NCBI GenBank assembly: GCA_008692225.1
Contig: VICG01000010.1
Coordinates: forward strand, 496,001-560,000
Reading direction: 5' to 3'
From: Monilinia fructicola
Taxonomy: Eukaryota > Ascomycota > Leotiomycetes > Helotiales > Sclerotiniaceae
Length of the DNA: 64,000 nucleotides
How positions within the stretch are numbered: position 1 is the stretch's first letter; every line of letters begins with the position of its first letter. Below the pieces are notes generated by a model. It searched no databases and had not been told where the DNA came from. It saw only the letters and a list, made by a program, of their open reading frames with translations. Made by a program: the position numbers and the translations under genes. Shown here in pieces: positions 23,448-34,907 of the stretch.

Positions 23448-24191
23448 GAGAGATGCGAGGTCTCGTTGATATGGAGGAACCTGGTCACAGCATACACAGT
23501 CGGGAGAAGACCAATATCGGTATTGATCTTGTGTTATGGATGGTTGATGCATACATGCATTTATTGATGCAATGTCTAAAATCGCATTTCACGCAGATTT
23601 ACGCAAGCAAAGGAAGGAGTTCTCTTTTCGTTTTGATGCTCATTATTCACAAATCCAAGTTCTACGGCGTTCCATTTTTCTTTTTTTTTTCACCATAGGG
23701 CATAGGATGGCATTCCTATTGCTATGTTTTTTTTTCTCTTTTAATCATGAATGAAGGCAGGTGGTGGGCGCGAAAGGGCGGGCGTATTCTTCAACTTTAT
23801 CTTGCTCCTCTTGCAGATTTGTTGCGTTGCGTAGCTTGTTTTTGGCCAAAGTCCATTTAGGAAGCAGCATTGTGATTGGGACAGTGGACCATAGTGGTGC
23901 TAGGGACGGACGACGGGTAAATTGAATGAACGGATAAATGGATGGATGGTGGGACGATATTGATATGGGAAGGAATGGAAAACCTTTCGAAACATTGACT
24001 TTGATGTTCCTGGTCTCATGTGAACTTCTATCCGTGCAGCTTTTTATAAATAATAGATGCCGCAAACTTGGCTGATTGAAAGCAGCCGGGTATCATTCCG
24101 TATTCCTCAACGCCATTTTCCGATGTGCGCCCTCAATGCTATACTATCGAAAACACCCATTTCTAACCCTTAAAATACCCGAGTCTAACTT

Positions 24192-24752
24192 TTACTCGTC
24201 ATCCCCAAAACTCAACTTAATCTTCTTCCCCTTCTTCGCAGCAACTCTAGCTTTCTTCTTCTCCTCCGTCCCAGCCTTACTCCTACCTTCGCTCTTCGCC
24301 TCCCCATTATCCTTCCCTTCGTACGACTCATCATCCGCTTGAACCAACTTCTCCTCCTCATCTCCCAACGCTCCAATTATCCTCCCAACCTTCCTCTTCT
24401 TGCTCGCCCCTATGACCGCCGTCTCCGTGACCGTCGTCTTCGACTTGGCCACCTCCCCCTTCGCTTCCCTCGTCCCCTCGCCCCCATCTTCCTCCCCGCC
24501 CTCCTTCCCCTTCTCCTCCCGTTCCTTCTCCCTCTGTTCCCATTCCTCGCGACTCAAAGTCTCGCCGCTCCCCTCGTCGAACACCACAGGCTCGCTTTCT
24601 CGCTCCTCGTCCTCGTCCTTCTGCTTTGTAGGGCGCGCGGCGCGCGGGTCGTGGCGGGCGGAGCCCGACGCGTTGGATTGCAGGCGTTGGAGGAAGGGCG
24701 GGAGGGCGCCGTTGTAGGTGAGGTTTTTGGGCGTTATCTTGGGGTGGGACAT
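24192..24752 (-). CDS. DUF4604 domain protein
   Basis: A single exon of 186 residues. The N-terminus SHPKITPKNLTYNGALPPFL followed by QRLQSNASGSARHDPRAARP matches the conserved start of the fungal DUF4604 family (KNLxY...PxFLxRLx...RP). The rest is highly charged low-complexity sequence rich in Glu and Lys, ending KKARVAAKKGKKIKLSFGDD. Function is unknown; the composition suggests a nuclear or nucleolar protein. High GC on this exon produces long empty open frames on the opposite strand. It converges with the YEATS gene, whose stop lies 745 bp away. Confidence 0.8.
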   Translation of the reverse strand: MSHPKITPKNLTYNGALPPFLQRLQSNASGSARHDPRAARPTKQKDEDEERESEPVVFDEGSGETLSREEWEQREKEREEKGKEGGEEDGGEGTREAKGEVAKSKTTVTETAVIGASKKRKVGRIIGALGDEEEKLVQADDESYEGKDNGEAKSEGRSKAGTEEKKKARVAAKKGKKIKLSFGDDE

Positions 24753-25046
24753 TGGGGGTGCGGGGGTGGTGGCTGGTTTGGTTTGGTTTGGCGATGGGGA
24801 TGGGATGGGATGGGGATGGGGATGTTTTGGCGTTTTGGTGCGTTAATCCCGGGTTTGGGGGTTTCGGGTCCGGATTTCGATTTCGATTTCGATTTCGACT
24901 TCAATATGCGGTTTGGAGAGAGGGTTTGGGCGTGGTGGGAAATGTACGGCGGGGCGGGGATGGCTGGGATGTTGGTTGGTTGGTACGGGGATCGAGATTC
25001 GAGGTGTTGCTTACAGTAAGATAAATAATTACCTCTAGGGTTAATA

Positions 25047-25296
25047 CTTGGCGTTGTTTTGGGTCAATGCCAGGCTAAAATCTACAAAATAGTATATATT
25101 TTAAATTCTTTTTTATATATTATAAAACTTCCATTTTTAAAAATTTAAATACACTAAACGTTTATTTTTTAACTTAATAATACTATAGAGCATTACTTAT
25201 AATTTTTAATGGATTTGTTAATTTATTATAATTTTTTAAAATAAGTTACATTTTCAGTTAATTTTTAGCCCGGCATTGACCCAAAACAACGCCAAG
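25047..25296. mobile_element. Mariner-like MITE, copy 1 (250 bp)
   Basis: About 34-bp terminal inverted repeats start CTTGGCGTTGTTTTGGG at the left and end CCCAAAACAACGCCAAG at the right, with one mismatch. The element is flanked by a TA dinucleotide on both sides (25045-25046 and 25297-25298). The interior is about 180 bp of A/T with no ORF. TA target duplication and size point to a non-autonomous Tc1/mariner-type element. A second copy lies in the opposite orientation at 40594-40847. Confidence 0.9.
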
Positions 25297-25298
25297 TA

Positions 25299-26501
25299 GT
25301 TCGAGGATGGGATGGCAGTCTCGTGATGTGGTATGGTCTCGAAGTCGACATTTTATTAGTAAGGAATTATAGCGATTCGTCCAATGAGAAGAGAATTCTA
25401 TATGCGAATCTTTCCGAAGGGTGGATGGGAAAGGGAACCGAACGAACGCCTGTTGGTTTTTTTTTCTCTTTGGGTGTTTGGATGGATGGACTGGGAACTG
25501 GGAATTGGGAAGGGGAAAGGGGGAGTGGGATGAATGGCCATGGCATAGGTTGGTTGGTATCTACTGTCATAAGATTAAATATTCTCCGATTTGATGGATG
25601 GGTGATGGATGCAATGCGCCCGGTTGGGAAGTCGCGGGCATTTCTAGAATAACTTTACTTGAGTATAAGGTTATGGATTCACCTGTTGCTTATGCACATG
25701 AGGGCCAGACTTATTGCGTAGCATGTCAATCGTTGATGGGGACTGTAAAGATTAGATAGCTGGGTAGGAGGTAGCTTTAATACCTTTGTTCGTTTGAATA
25801 AGCTTATTCCCATCTACAGTAAAGTCTCACCATGGATACTATTGAAATACCGGGACCGGTAAGTTTGCAGTAGTAAGTACAGTATCACTACTTGATAACG
25901 TGTCTTTATTTCTCCATTTCTCCAGGAAGTGCTCGCTTAATGCGATGTGTACCTAGGTATGTACACTGTACAGCAGTATTGCTGACTGTAGTAACACGTA
26001 TAGAACATCTAGACCTTCTTTTCAGGGGTATGTATAATCAGAGGTTTACTAGGTACTGTAGATTACTTATTTTCCAATTGGAATAATAGAGTCGTGGCTT
26101 TAGTAATGAGGATTAGATGGTTTCTAACTAGTTGAGTACATGGACTCGTTAAGGTTGGTTGGATCAAAATATTGATATATGGGAATGGGGATGGGGATGG
26201 AAATGGGATAAGGTTATTAGGTTATTAGGTAGGTAGATAGGTATGTAGGAATGAGCTTTGAAAGTGGGAGGTAGATAGATAATATATATGTGTGTGTGTG
26301 TGTGTGCGGAGTAGAATCTGTAATAAGGATTATTACCTATCTATCTTTTCACTCTTCTATCCTTCTTCCCTTTTATCCTTATTATCTCTTTACCCTTTGT
26401 AGCCGGAGCGATATTCAACTTTCTTCGTAATTAGTCTGCCACCTATTAATACCTATAGAATAGATGTCTTATTGGAGTTAATTAATTTAGGAGTTAGTTT
26501 T
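25299..26501. other. Spacer, no gene seen
   Basis: Low-complexity G/A-rich stretches (GGATGGATGG and GGGAATTGGG types) and a short GT run near 26289-26305. Open frames such as 25323-25652 consist of this composition only. No RNA gene was recognised. Confidence 0.4.
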
Positions 26502-26815
<314 letters not shown>

Positions 26816-26917
26816 AAGTATTTATCATCCCATGTACTTTTATTAATTGAAATTTTTATAATATTATAATTCTTTAATTCATAATTTCATCTCCTCTTTC
26901 TCCTCAAGGTTACTAAG

Positions 26918-26947
26918 ATCCTCCTCCTCCTCCTCCTCCTCCTCCTC
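26918..26947. repeat. (TCC)n trinucleotide repeat
   Basis: About ten consecutive CCT units followed by a C/T-rich tract to about 26998. It is non-coding as far as can be seen. Confidence 0.85.
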
Positions 26948-26998
26948 TCCTTTCTCTCCTCCCCCTCCTCTCCCTCTCCCTCCCTCTCTCCCCCCACT

Positions 26999-27729
26999 TT
27001 ACCAAATGTCCAACTCTAACCTAATCAAATACTAATAATACCTATTAGCCTTAATACCTATTAATAAAATAAAAATACCCGCATACTTGAAATCCGAATA
27101 CACACACTTACTTCTCTTCTGCCCACCACTGACAATCCGATAGTCCGATAGACAGACAAACCGACAAAGCCTCCAAGAAAAACGTCTCCACAACCCGAAT
27201 GACTGTACAGTAACGACAACCCCCAAAGTCCCTTTCTCTAAACCCCCCAACATCCCAAATCGTTCTAGCCCTTGACCTTCACCCTCACACGACAATTAAC
27301 TACTTTTAACGATTTCCTTTGAAATTTTTCATGTTCTAATATTTTCGAATCCTTCTGGCCATCAACATATCGGATTTGTTTCTTCTATGTTGACGGCAGA
27401 AATTATCTCAATACTATAGACGGACGCGTCATCGCAAAAGTGTTTCTATCTTTGAGGACACTCAACGTCCAGCCGCTCGTTAGCTAGCATTGTCATTGTC
27501 GGATTTAATTTGGAAGAATAGCGACTCTGCAAAAAGGAAGACGGCCTGGGATCATTTCCATTCGATCTTTCAAGCATACATCTTTTTCAAATTACTACTG
27601 TTTGTAATAATTCAACCAATAATCGAGCTACGGCATACGCTGGGCAGTGTTCGTTGACGACCTGGGGTCGAATTCAGTTCCCCCTATCTCGATACTCTGC
27701 CAATCTATCCTCACCTATCAACAATCATA
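26999..27729. other. Upstream region of the mannosyltransferase gene
   Basis: No gene seen. An 87-codon minus-strand frame (27032-27295) lacks conserved features. The final 300 bp carries mixed-composition sequence with pyrimidine patches and is the probable promoter and 5' UTR. Confidence 0.4.
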
Positions 27730-29515
27730 ATGGGCTTCGTACAGAGGGTGATGAAGCGCATGCCTTCATCGACACAATTACCATTGGATGATGGGAAGGA
27801 GAAGCCAAAGATCACATCTAGATTGGCATTTTTCAGGCGGCCTCTCCGATTAAAGGGCAATTCCAGCATTTCTATTCCTCTCGGCGTTGTGCTGTTATTT
27901 CCATGTATTGTCGTTGTATTGATTTTGGTGCTTTTTGTCCGACATCCTAAATCGGGTGTGGGAATATTAATGCCAGCTGGCGCACCGCCAGCCATCAGGT
28001 ATGTTCTTTCAGTATTCCCATTGCTATTATTTTTGGTATGCCAAGACCACCACTGACATGTGTTTGTGATTGCAGGAGGATCAGCGAACAACATGACAAG
28101 GTGTTTGTTACGGGATGCGCGGAGCCTGATACCAGTCAACCACGAGCCAATGCAGCATTCGTTGTGCTGGCAAGAAATAAGGAATTGGAGGGGGTCATTC
28201 AATCAGTGAAATCCATCGAAAAGGCACTTCAATAGGTGGTATCATTACCCATACGTTTTCCTCAATGACCAAGAATTCAACTCGACGTTCAAGGAAGTTA
28301 TTCAAAACTATACAAGCGCGCCGTGTGAGTTTGGAACGATTGACCCTGGACATTGGGGATTCCCGGAATGGATCGATCCTAAAGTCGCCAAGGAAGGTAT
28401 TGCCAAACAAGGTGATGCTGCGATTATGTATGGTGGTATGGAAAGTTATCATGCTATGTGCAGATTTTATTCAGGGTATGCATATCATCCCATTGTCTGA
28501 GAGAAACTTGGAAACACAGATTTCTCGAGGCGTGGAAATAATTGGAGAATGCTAACATTATATTAGATTCTTTTACAAACATGAGCTTCTGGCTAAATAC
28601 GAGTGGTACTGGCGTCTAGAGCCAGAAATTAAGTATTTCTGTGATATCACATAGTATGTTTTGCAATCATAGGGCATTACTACAGTCAAACTGACGAATT
28701 CGCAGTGATCCTTTCCTTAAGATGATCGATTCGAATAAGACTTATGGATTCACTATTGCCGTTAAGGAATTGAAAGAGACGGTTCCAAATATCTTCCGTT
28801 ACGCATCTGCATACAAACGAGTTAACAATATTACATCTCAGGGTCTATGGGAAATGTTTGTTGAACCTCCACCGGAAGAGCCAAAGGAGGTTCCTGAAGA
28901 CGATCCAAACTACAAAAGACCGCTACCTGAAGAGATTCTGCGAGGCGATCCATCTCGTGCATCTCTACCCGAAATCGACCCAGAAGCTATGGAAGGAGAG
29001 AAGTATAACATGTGCCATTTCTGGTCGAATTTCGAAATTGCCAGACTTAGTTGGTTCAGAAGTAAGGAATATGAGGACTTTTTTCCAAATGATGGATCGT
29101 AGTGGCGGATTTTGGATGGAGAGAGTAAGTCAGGATCATAAGGAGATCTCGTTGCAGACTAACAATACTGCAGTGGGGTGACGCACCCATCCATTCCTTA
29201 GCAGCCGGAGCTCTTCTCGCTCCACGCGATATCCATTACTTCCGTGACTTTGGTTACAGACATACAACTATTCAACATTGTCCAGCAAACGCACCCGCAC
29301 GCCAGAGAGCACGCGAACCTTATCTAGAAAAGACTACACTGGACGAGAAGAAACGAAAGGAAGAAGATGAGTACTGGGATAATTGGGACCCAGTCAAGGA
29401 GAATGGAGTTGGATGTAGATGTAGATGTGACACGGATATTGTGGATGTGGAAGGAAAACAGGGAAGTTGCTTGGCAGAATGGGTAGATGTTGCAGGGGGT
29501 TGGGCTAGTCCTTGA
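27730..29515 (+). CDS. KTR-type alpha-1,2-mannosyltransferase (GT15) with two apparent frameshifts
   Basis: Exons 27730-27998, 28076-28475, 28567-28653, 28706-29124 and 29174-29515. It is a type II membrane protein: a short cytoplasmic start, then SIPLGVVLLFPCIVVVLILV as signal anchor (residues about 45-70). GT15 family blocks follow: NAAFVVLARNKELEGVIQSV, RWYHYPYVFLND, KYEWYWRLEPEIKYFCDITY, and the hallmark YNMCHFWSNFEIA. Family members add alpha-1,2-mannose to O- and N-glycans in the Golgi. Two single-base insertions break the frame: an A in the run 28219-28222 and a T in the run 29079-29084. Conserved sequence continues immediately in the new frame each time. Allowing for both, the length is 504 residues. 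The C-terminal tail (KKRKEEDEYWDNW) is charged, as in Ktr4-like proteins. Confidence 0.9.
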
Positions 29516-30107
29516 GTGGAGCAAGCGAGGAGTGAGCGTTAGGATAGGATGTATTGAAGGATGCTGTGTCATGCTATGAACGATATGGGAAGGGATCTTT
29601 GGCAAATCCCAGGGATCAAAACTGGGGATTGAAGGTGATGAAATGGAAAAATGATGGGGATGAATGAGGATGGGAAAGAAATGGGATGGGATTGGGATTG
29701 GGATTGTAAAGGATGTGATGTTGCATATTATCTCTTTTAACTGTTCATTATTCATGATGAGAAACACAAAATAGTTCCTGGTCTGATCTTATCACATCTT
29801 TGGGTCTTTTTTACCTTGTGAATGAGGCTTCTTGGGGAGTTTTTGGATAGGACTGAAGGAGATTGAAGGAGATTGAAGGAGATAATTCGCTCATGTTATG
29901 CTTATATAACATCCATATGATAAACGACCGTCAAATAGAACTCGCGTTTAATATCAGATATTTTTCTAAATCTCCGCTCAGCGGGATCTTAAGGTACATC
30001 TAGATAGACGTCGATAGCAAGTGCTATCTATCTATCTATGTATCTATACAGATACCTAAATCTGTATCAAATATGCCATCTTGCACAGTGAGACTACACG
30101 CTAGGAT

Positions 30108-30168
30108 GGGGATTTGGTTGTGGATTTGGTTGTGGATTTGGTTGTGGATTTGGTTGTGGATTTGGTTT
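30108..30168. repeat. 12-nt tandem repeat
   Basis: Five head-to-tail copies of GGATTTGGTTGT followed by a G-rich tract. Both strands show short artefactual repetitive frames over it. Confidence 0.9.
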
Positions 30169-31744
30169 TTGGGGGGGGAGGGGAGGAAAGGAGAAGCAGA
30201 TGTCGGGTGATTATGGAATCTCATGGTTGGTATCGGGAGTTTCAGGAAGATATCTACGCGGTGTTGGGGGTGGGTGGTGATGGTGATGGTGTGGAAGGGA
30301 GGGGTGGGATTTCTTTATTTTTTTTGTTTTTTTTTGGTTTTTTTGTGCGTGGATTTGTGCGTGGATTTGTGTATATTTGTATGCGGAGATTTATGGATTT
30401 GGCCATGGGGGTTTTTGTTTAGGATTGGGGATTGGGGATTGGGCTTTGGGTTTTGTGGAGGAGGGCGGGAGGGGGAGGAGAGAGGGAAGGGGAGGAAGGG
30501 GAGGGGGGGAAATGGGATGAAAGAATGAAAGAAAGAAGGGCGTTGGTATAGAGATTGAGACGTAAGTGATGAGTGAGGTATTCCTGCGGCGATACGGTAG
30601 GTAAGTTCTGGGTAGAGCTTCAATGTGTTTGTTGTGATTTCATTGTATTTTCATTGTTTTTTGTTTATTTTGGGGGGGGGGGGGGGGGATGGTGCTTGTG
30701 ATGATTTCTGTGGAGTACGTACTGTGTATATGGCGTACCTACCTCCCTAGGTATCTAGGTAGGTATCTGTCTAATATTTCTTCTATCCTCTAAACCCTCA
30801 TGTCCAGCGTTCCATTCTCGAGTTTACGATCGTCCATGTTTGCTTTTTGATATCCATTCATATTCCCGCTTTGGCTCTTCAATATCCAAAACCGGACTTT
30901 GAGGGATGGGGTGGGATGGAGTAGAATGGGATGGAATAGAATGAGATTGTAGATGAAAAGCTGAATATCAGATGGGATAAGGTTGTACATGAGAAGCTGG
31001 ATGTTGGATGTGGGTTCTTCGCTTCTGGGAAAGGAGCTGGCATTTGGGGAGGAAGGAAACTCATCAGTCTGAAGAAGGTTTTGATCTTGTTTTTGACAAC
31101 GGTGTCTCCATGGTTGCTTTGCGTGCCAGCTTTCCTTGGGTGTGTAGGAAGACGAGCATGGTTTATTTTGTTTGATCATGTATTAACCACTGTTGGGTAA
31201 TTAGGTGGGTGAATGTTTCCTTATTCTTACTATTAGTTTGTTCTTTTTCCGCTGGCGGTAGTGGTGGTGGCGGTAGTTATTGTTAATTTTATCGTCTTGT
31301 TAGCTTGAAGTGAGGCATTCATATATACAATCCAAGCAGCATCTAAGATCTATGTGTTGATATCTCTGATGGATAGATACCAAGTGGATTTAGGTATCGT
31401 ACAGATTAGCACCTAGGTAAGCATCGATCTTAACGCTCTCGAAAAGGCCCAGGAAAAGAGACCAGTGGCCTTTTTCCAGATTTTTCTTACGGAGAGGAAA
31501 CAAAGCAAGGAGTCAAGAGGTCCTGCTCCATACTCTATCCGCGCTTTACATCGAGTATCCATACCCCTTCTCGCACTCTTTTATCTTTGTGATTTTGGCG
31601 CGTCGGTGGCTTGGGTATTCAAGTGTTTTCGACATGGTTGTTTGATGAGGTGTTGTTTGGGTGTTTATGTATGTTGGGGATATGCTGCCTATAGGTGATG
31701 ATTGGCTGGATGTGTGTCTAGATATGTATCGGATCTAATTGGCA

Positions 31745-31792
31745 CTTTCATTTATTCATTTATTCATTTATTCATTTATTCATTTATTCACC
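31745..31792. repeat. (ATTTATTC)n tandem repeat
   Basis: About six copies of an 8-nt TTTATTCA unit in non-coding sequence. Confidence 0.85.
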
Positions 31793-32819
31793 TTGCAAAG
31801 AATTTTTGAAGACGGTGCTATTCATGATAATATTGATAGGATCTAAGATGTTTGGAGTATAGATCTGTGTTGAGTTTTTGATTTGGGATGTATTGGGCTA
31901 TTGGACATCCAAACTAGATCCTTTGAGCTAATGACATACAGGTGCAAAATTCGAGATCTGTGTTGGCCTTGACCATTTCGGTTTGTTGCTGTTGCTGTTA
32001 CCGTCGATGATGAATGCCAATGTCGTCGATGATTCCGCCAGGTCTTCCAAAAATCATCGATTCAAAACTCGAATAAAGATAAGATGTCCTCCCAGCCTCT
32101 GTTTTCATTTTTAGATTCTTTTCATTGACAGTGTTTAGTTTTACCATGCCCTCCCTCTATTCATTTAGTCGCTGTTGACTAATGTATGATTTCCTAGATC
32201 TATATAATATACAGACCTGGATGAATTGAGTGTGCTGAGGTTTTGTGTCTGCTATTGTAGCAGATTAGACTCGAGGAGTTGAGCATGGCGAAGGTGGCTT
32301 GTTTATATATACAGCCTCATTGATGATGTCGAATATCTTCATCTATATCTGCGGAAAGATGGTTTTTTGGTTGTTATTTGCAGACCTTGAGCCTTTCGGG
32401 GTGTGGTTTTTGGTGGGGTTTTCTGTTGATTTTGCAAGAAGATATCAATATCAATAAAGATATTGACAGAGATACCATCATATCGAAGATTGTTTCTTTT
32501 TTTTTTGGTTGTGATTTACGAATTTTCAAGTTTTTTTGGCGTTGCGGAAAAATGGCAATGAAATTAAAGCAGATACGACAGCGAATATCCTTCTGTTTTT
32601 CAGGTTTTATTTGCTGGATTTGGAGGTTTTTTTTTTGGAGTTTTTTGGTGTTTTGTTTAGATTAGCGATGATGCATGCTATGACGAAGTTATTGATGGCT
32701 GTAGTTATTTCTTCCCTGTGTAATGGGGTATCTTCAGCAATCTGCTTTGAGGCGTTTCCTGTGGGTGTATCTGATCTCCAATGTGTTTCCATGTAAGAAG
32801 TGTCTTCTTAGTTATGGCT

Positions 32820-32992
32820 GTACCGTGCTTGGCAAATCATATAAGGCAGTGAAGCTGATCTTCATTAATGCTACCTAGACTGTCTACTTATAAGCTATGC
32901 TGCTGTACTTCGTCCTTGCCGCTACGTCGGCGACGTCCGCTGTGTCGCCGGTGACGACCGTCACGATGACCTTGAAATTCTTCAAAGGTAAG
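32820..32992 (+). repeat. GC-rich dispersed repeat arm, copy A1
   Basis: Contains the ordered words GTGAAGCTGATCTTCATTAA, GTCTACTTATAAGCTATGCT, CGTCGGCGACGTCCG and GACGACCGTCACGATGACC. The same order recurs at 34450-34620 (same strand) and, inverted, at 34621-34800 and 41462-41645. It is much more GC-rich than the AT tract that follows it. Confidence 0.8.
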
Positions 32993-33039
32993 ATTTTACG
33001 ATTCACAGATCACCAATGGATGCACGAACTTATAAAACG

Positions 33040-33661
33040 TGATAGTTTCACAAAAATTCGAAGATGAAGTATATAATTTTAATAAAAATAAAGTTATTAT
33101 TATAATTAAGACTATATACATTCTCTATTAATATCCTTTATAATCTTATATTTTCAAGGCAATTTGTTATACTTTTTTAGATCTTTTATTATTTTATTCT
33201 ATGAATCTTATATAACTTTTTTTAATTTATTTAAACAGATTCTATTTATACTTTTGAGTATATTATTTTGATATATCTCAAATAGTTTCAATTAAACTAG
33301 AATTGAATAATTGAAAAGAATAGAATAAGTTTTTTGATATTATAGACATCTCTAAATTATTAAACTATTCTATATTTTCGAAACTTCTAATTTTCATTAT
33401 CATTTCTTTAATAATTATTTAGGCATAGGATGAACGATTTATAGTTTTTTTTGATAATATTAATATAGTATAGTGTAAAATAATTTTATCTATATAATAT
33501 TTTTTAAACTATTATATTCTTCTTTAATTTAACCTTTAATATTTAATATTAGAACATATTAATATATTAATATCCTTTATTTTATAAACTTTAAATTTTA
33601 TTCTTTATTCTTTTAATATATAGGATATCTTTTAGGGTGTAAAGGGTATATCAATTTTTTT
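33040..33661. repeat. AT-rich tract, probable mutated transposon body
   Basis: Over 600 bp of A/T-dominated sequence dense in TA dinucleotides, with every frame stopped repeatedly. With 34009-34440 it forms the interior between the inverted GC-rich arms. The composition fits repeat-induced point mutation of a transposon interior, which is an inference from appearance. Confidence 0.55.
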
Positions 33662-33796
33662 TGTTAGGAAGCAACCTCCTGACAGGGTCACATGACCAAT
33701 CACGCTAGTACTTCAGTGGAAAGGACCCTAAATCCTTTCCTGTCCTCCTTATGAATAACTATATTATTTCAATTGACCCCTCTATTCCTCGTCACA
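33662..33796 (-). mobile_element. LTR-like element 1 with TTTTT duplication
   Basis: Begins TGTTAGGAAGC and ends CCTCGTCACA, with TG...CA ends, and is flanked on both sides by TTTTT (33657-33661 and 33797-33801). Its reverse complement is partly similar to the unit at 33842-34003: both contain AATAGAGG followed by GTCAATT, an AAGGAGG(A/G) stretch, and TAGCGTGAT. It is best read as a divergent solo LTR in inverse orientation. The homopolymer duplication is weak evidence alone. Confidence 0.5.
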
Positions 33797-33841
33797 TTTT
33801 TTAATATGATTCTTCTTATCGTAATAAAATAACAACATTTT

Positions 33842-34003
33842 TGTTACGATCACATACTAGAACGAGTCAATAGAGGTCAATTAACTAGAATAAGAAAGCT
33901 AAGGAGGGAAGAGATCTCTAGGGGACCTAGAGATCTCTTTTATATACAGTATCGCTTAGCGTGATGAGATATCACGTGCCTAAGGCACGTGATATTCGTC
34001 ACA
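33842..34003 (+). mobile_element. Solo LTR-like element 2 with ATTTT duplication (162 bp)
   Basis: Begins TGTTACGATCACATACT and ends GATATTCGTCACA. It is flanked by perfect 5-bp duplications ATTTT (33837-33841 and 34004-34008). TG...CA ends with a 5-bp target duplication are the standard outcome of LTR-retrotransposon integration followed by LTR-LTR recombination. Near its 3' end it carries a 19-nt CACGTGCC...GGCACGTG palindrome. No internal coding region remains. Confidence 0.75.
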
Positions 34004-34008
34004 ATTTT

Positions 34009-34440
34009 AGCTTTTTTATAATATAAAACCTATATTAATTAATGGATTTATTACCTTCTAATATGAGATATCCTATAGTGTTTTAAGGTGCATATCAAAT
34101 GCCCTACTCTCCTAAAAATTCACTTTTTAAAATATAGAATTTATATATACTCTATTTATATATATAATATAACTTTAAAATTTATTAATAAGATTATCTT
34201 TATACTTCTTTAGAAACAGTACACTTCTTATAATTAGGAGCAGTTATATATTCTTTAAATAAATAGATTTGTAGCGCTGATTTTTTTATAGATTTTTCAA
34301 GATTTTTCTATAAAAACATTTCTTAACATTTATTTTAATTTATTTTGTTATATTATTACTGTATGGGATTAATTTTATATTTTTTTTTAGAAAGTAAAAC
34401 AAGCATTTTATATCTTACTATGTCTGTTTCAATTGGCTCC
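34009..34440. repeat. AT-rich tract, continuation of mutated transposon body
   Basis: A/T-dominated, no ORF, similar in texture to 33040-33661. It resumes directly after the LTR-like insertion, so the LTR appears to have landed inside an older element. Confidence 0.5.
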
Positions 34441-34449
34441 TTTGAACTT

Positions 34450-34620
34450 TGAAAGTATCTGGCAGGAAACGTGTATCGTGGTAAAGCTGATCTTCATTGA
34501 AACTACCTAATGCTCTCTACTTATAGCTATGCTACCTAAGCCGCTCTTACCGACAGCGTCGGCTACGCTGGCGACGTCGCCCCTGCCGACAGCCAAGGGG
34601 TATTTTGACAAGGATTTGCT
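34450..34620 (+). repeat. GC-rich dispersed repeat arm, copy A2
   Basis: Contains GTAAAGCTGATCTTCATTGA, CTCTACTTATAGCTATGCTA and GGCGACGTCGCCCCTGCCG in the same order as A1. It abuts the inverted copy A3, so 34450-34800 is an imperfect palindrome-like unit with its centre near 34620. Confidence 0.8.
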
Positions 34621-34800
34621 GTATTGAGGTTGATATTTTGTCACGGTCATCACGGAAGGGACGACAGCGATGTAGCCGACGTCGCTGATGGGTCGGCAGG
34701 AACAAAACACAGCAGTATAGACTATAAGTAGACAGTTGAGATAGCATTAATGAGCCCTACTACGTTACATGATCTGCGGAGCACGGCACATATTTTGAGA
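34621..34800 (-). repeat. GC-rich dispersed repeat arm, copy A3 (inverted)
   Basis: Read on the minus strand it gives GCTCATTAATGCTATCTCAA, CTGTCTACTTATAG, GCGACGTCGGCTACATCGCT and CCTTCCGTGATGACCGTGAC, matching A1 and A2. With A1 it brackets about 2 kb of AT-rich sequence in terminal-inverted-repeat fashion. Confidence 0.8.
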
Positions 34801-34907
34801 TCAAAATATATATCGTCATTTTGAATTGCTATACATTAAGTATGTTTTCCAAAATACGCCTTTCATGAATCCGTGCATCCACTGGTGGATCTCGTCATGG
34901 CTGGCTC

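Larger units (their letters stand above)
29516..32819. other. Simple-repeat-rich spacer, no gene seen
   Basis: Contains a 12-nt tandem repeat near 30110, a long G homopolymer at 30671-30688, G/A-rich tracts around 30450-30520, and an ATTTATTC repeat near 31745. Open frames here are composition artefacts. The region around 31960-32080 looks less biased but shows no ORF with conserved features. Confidence 0.4.

Noticed and set aside
24339..25019. 226-codon plus-strand frame overlapping the DUF4604 gene
   Set aside because: It is antisense to a recognised coding exon and has Leu/Arg-rich composition; no conserved features.
30671..30688. G homopolymer considered as a telomere or recombination signal
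   Set aside because: A plain mononucleotide run in a simple-repeat region with no telomere-type repeat nearby.
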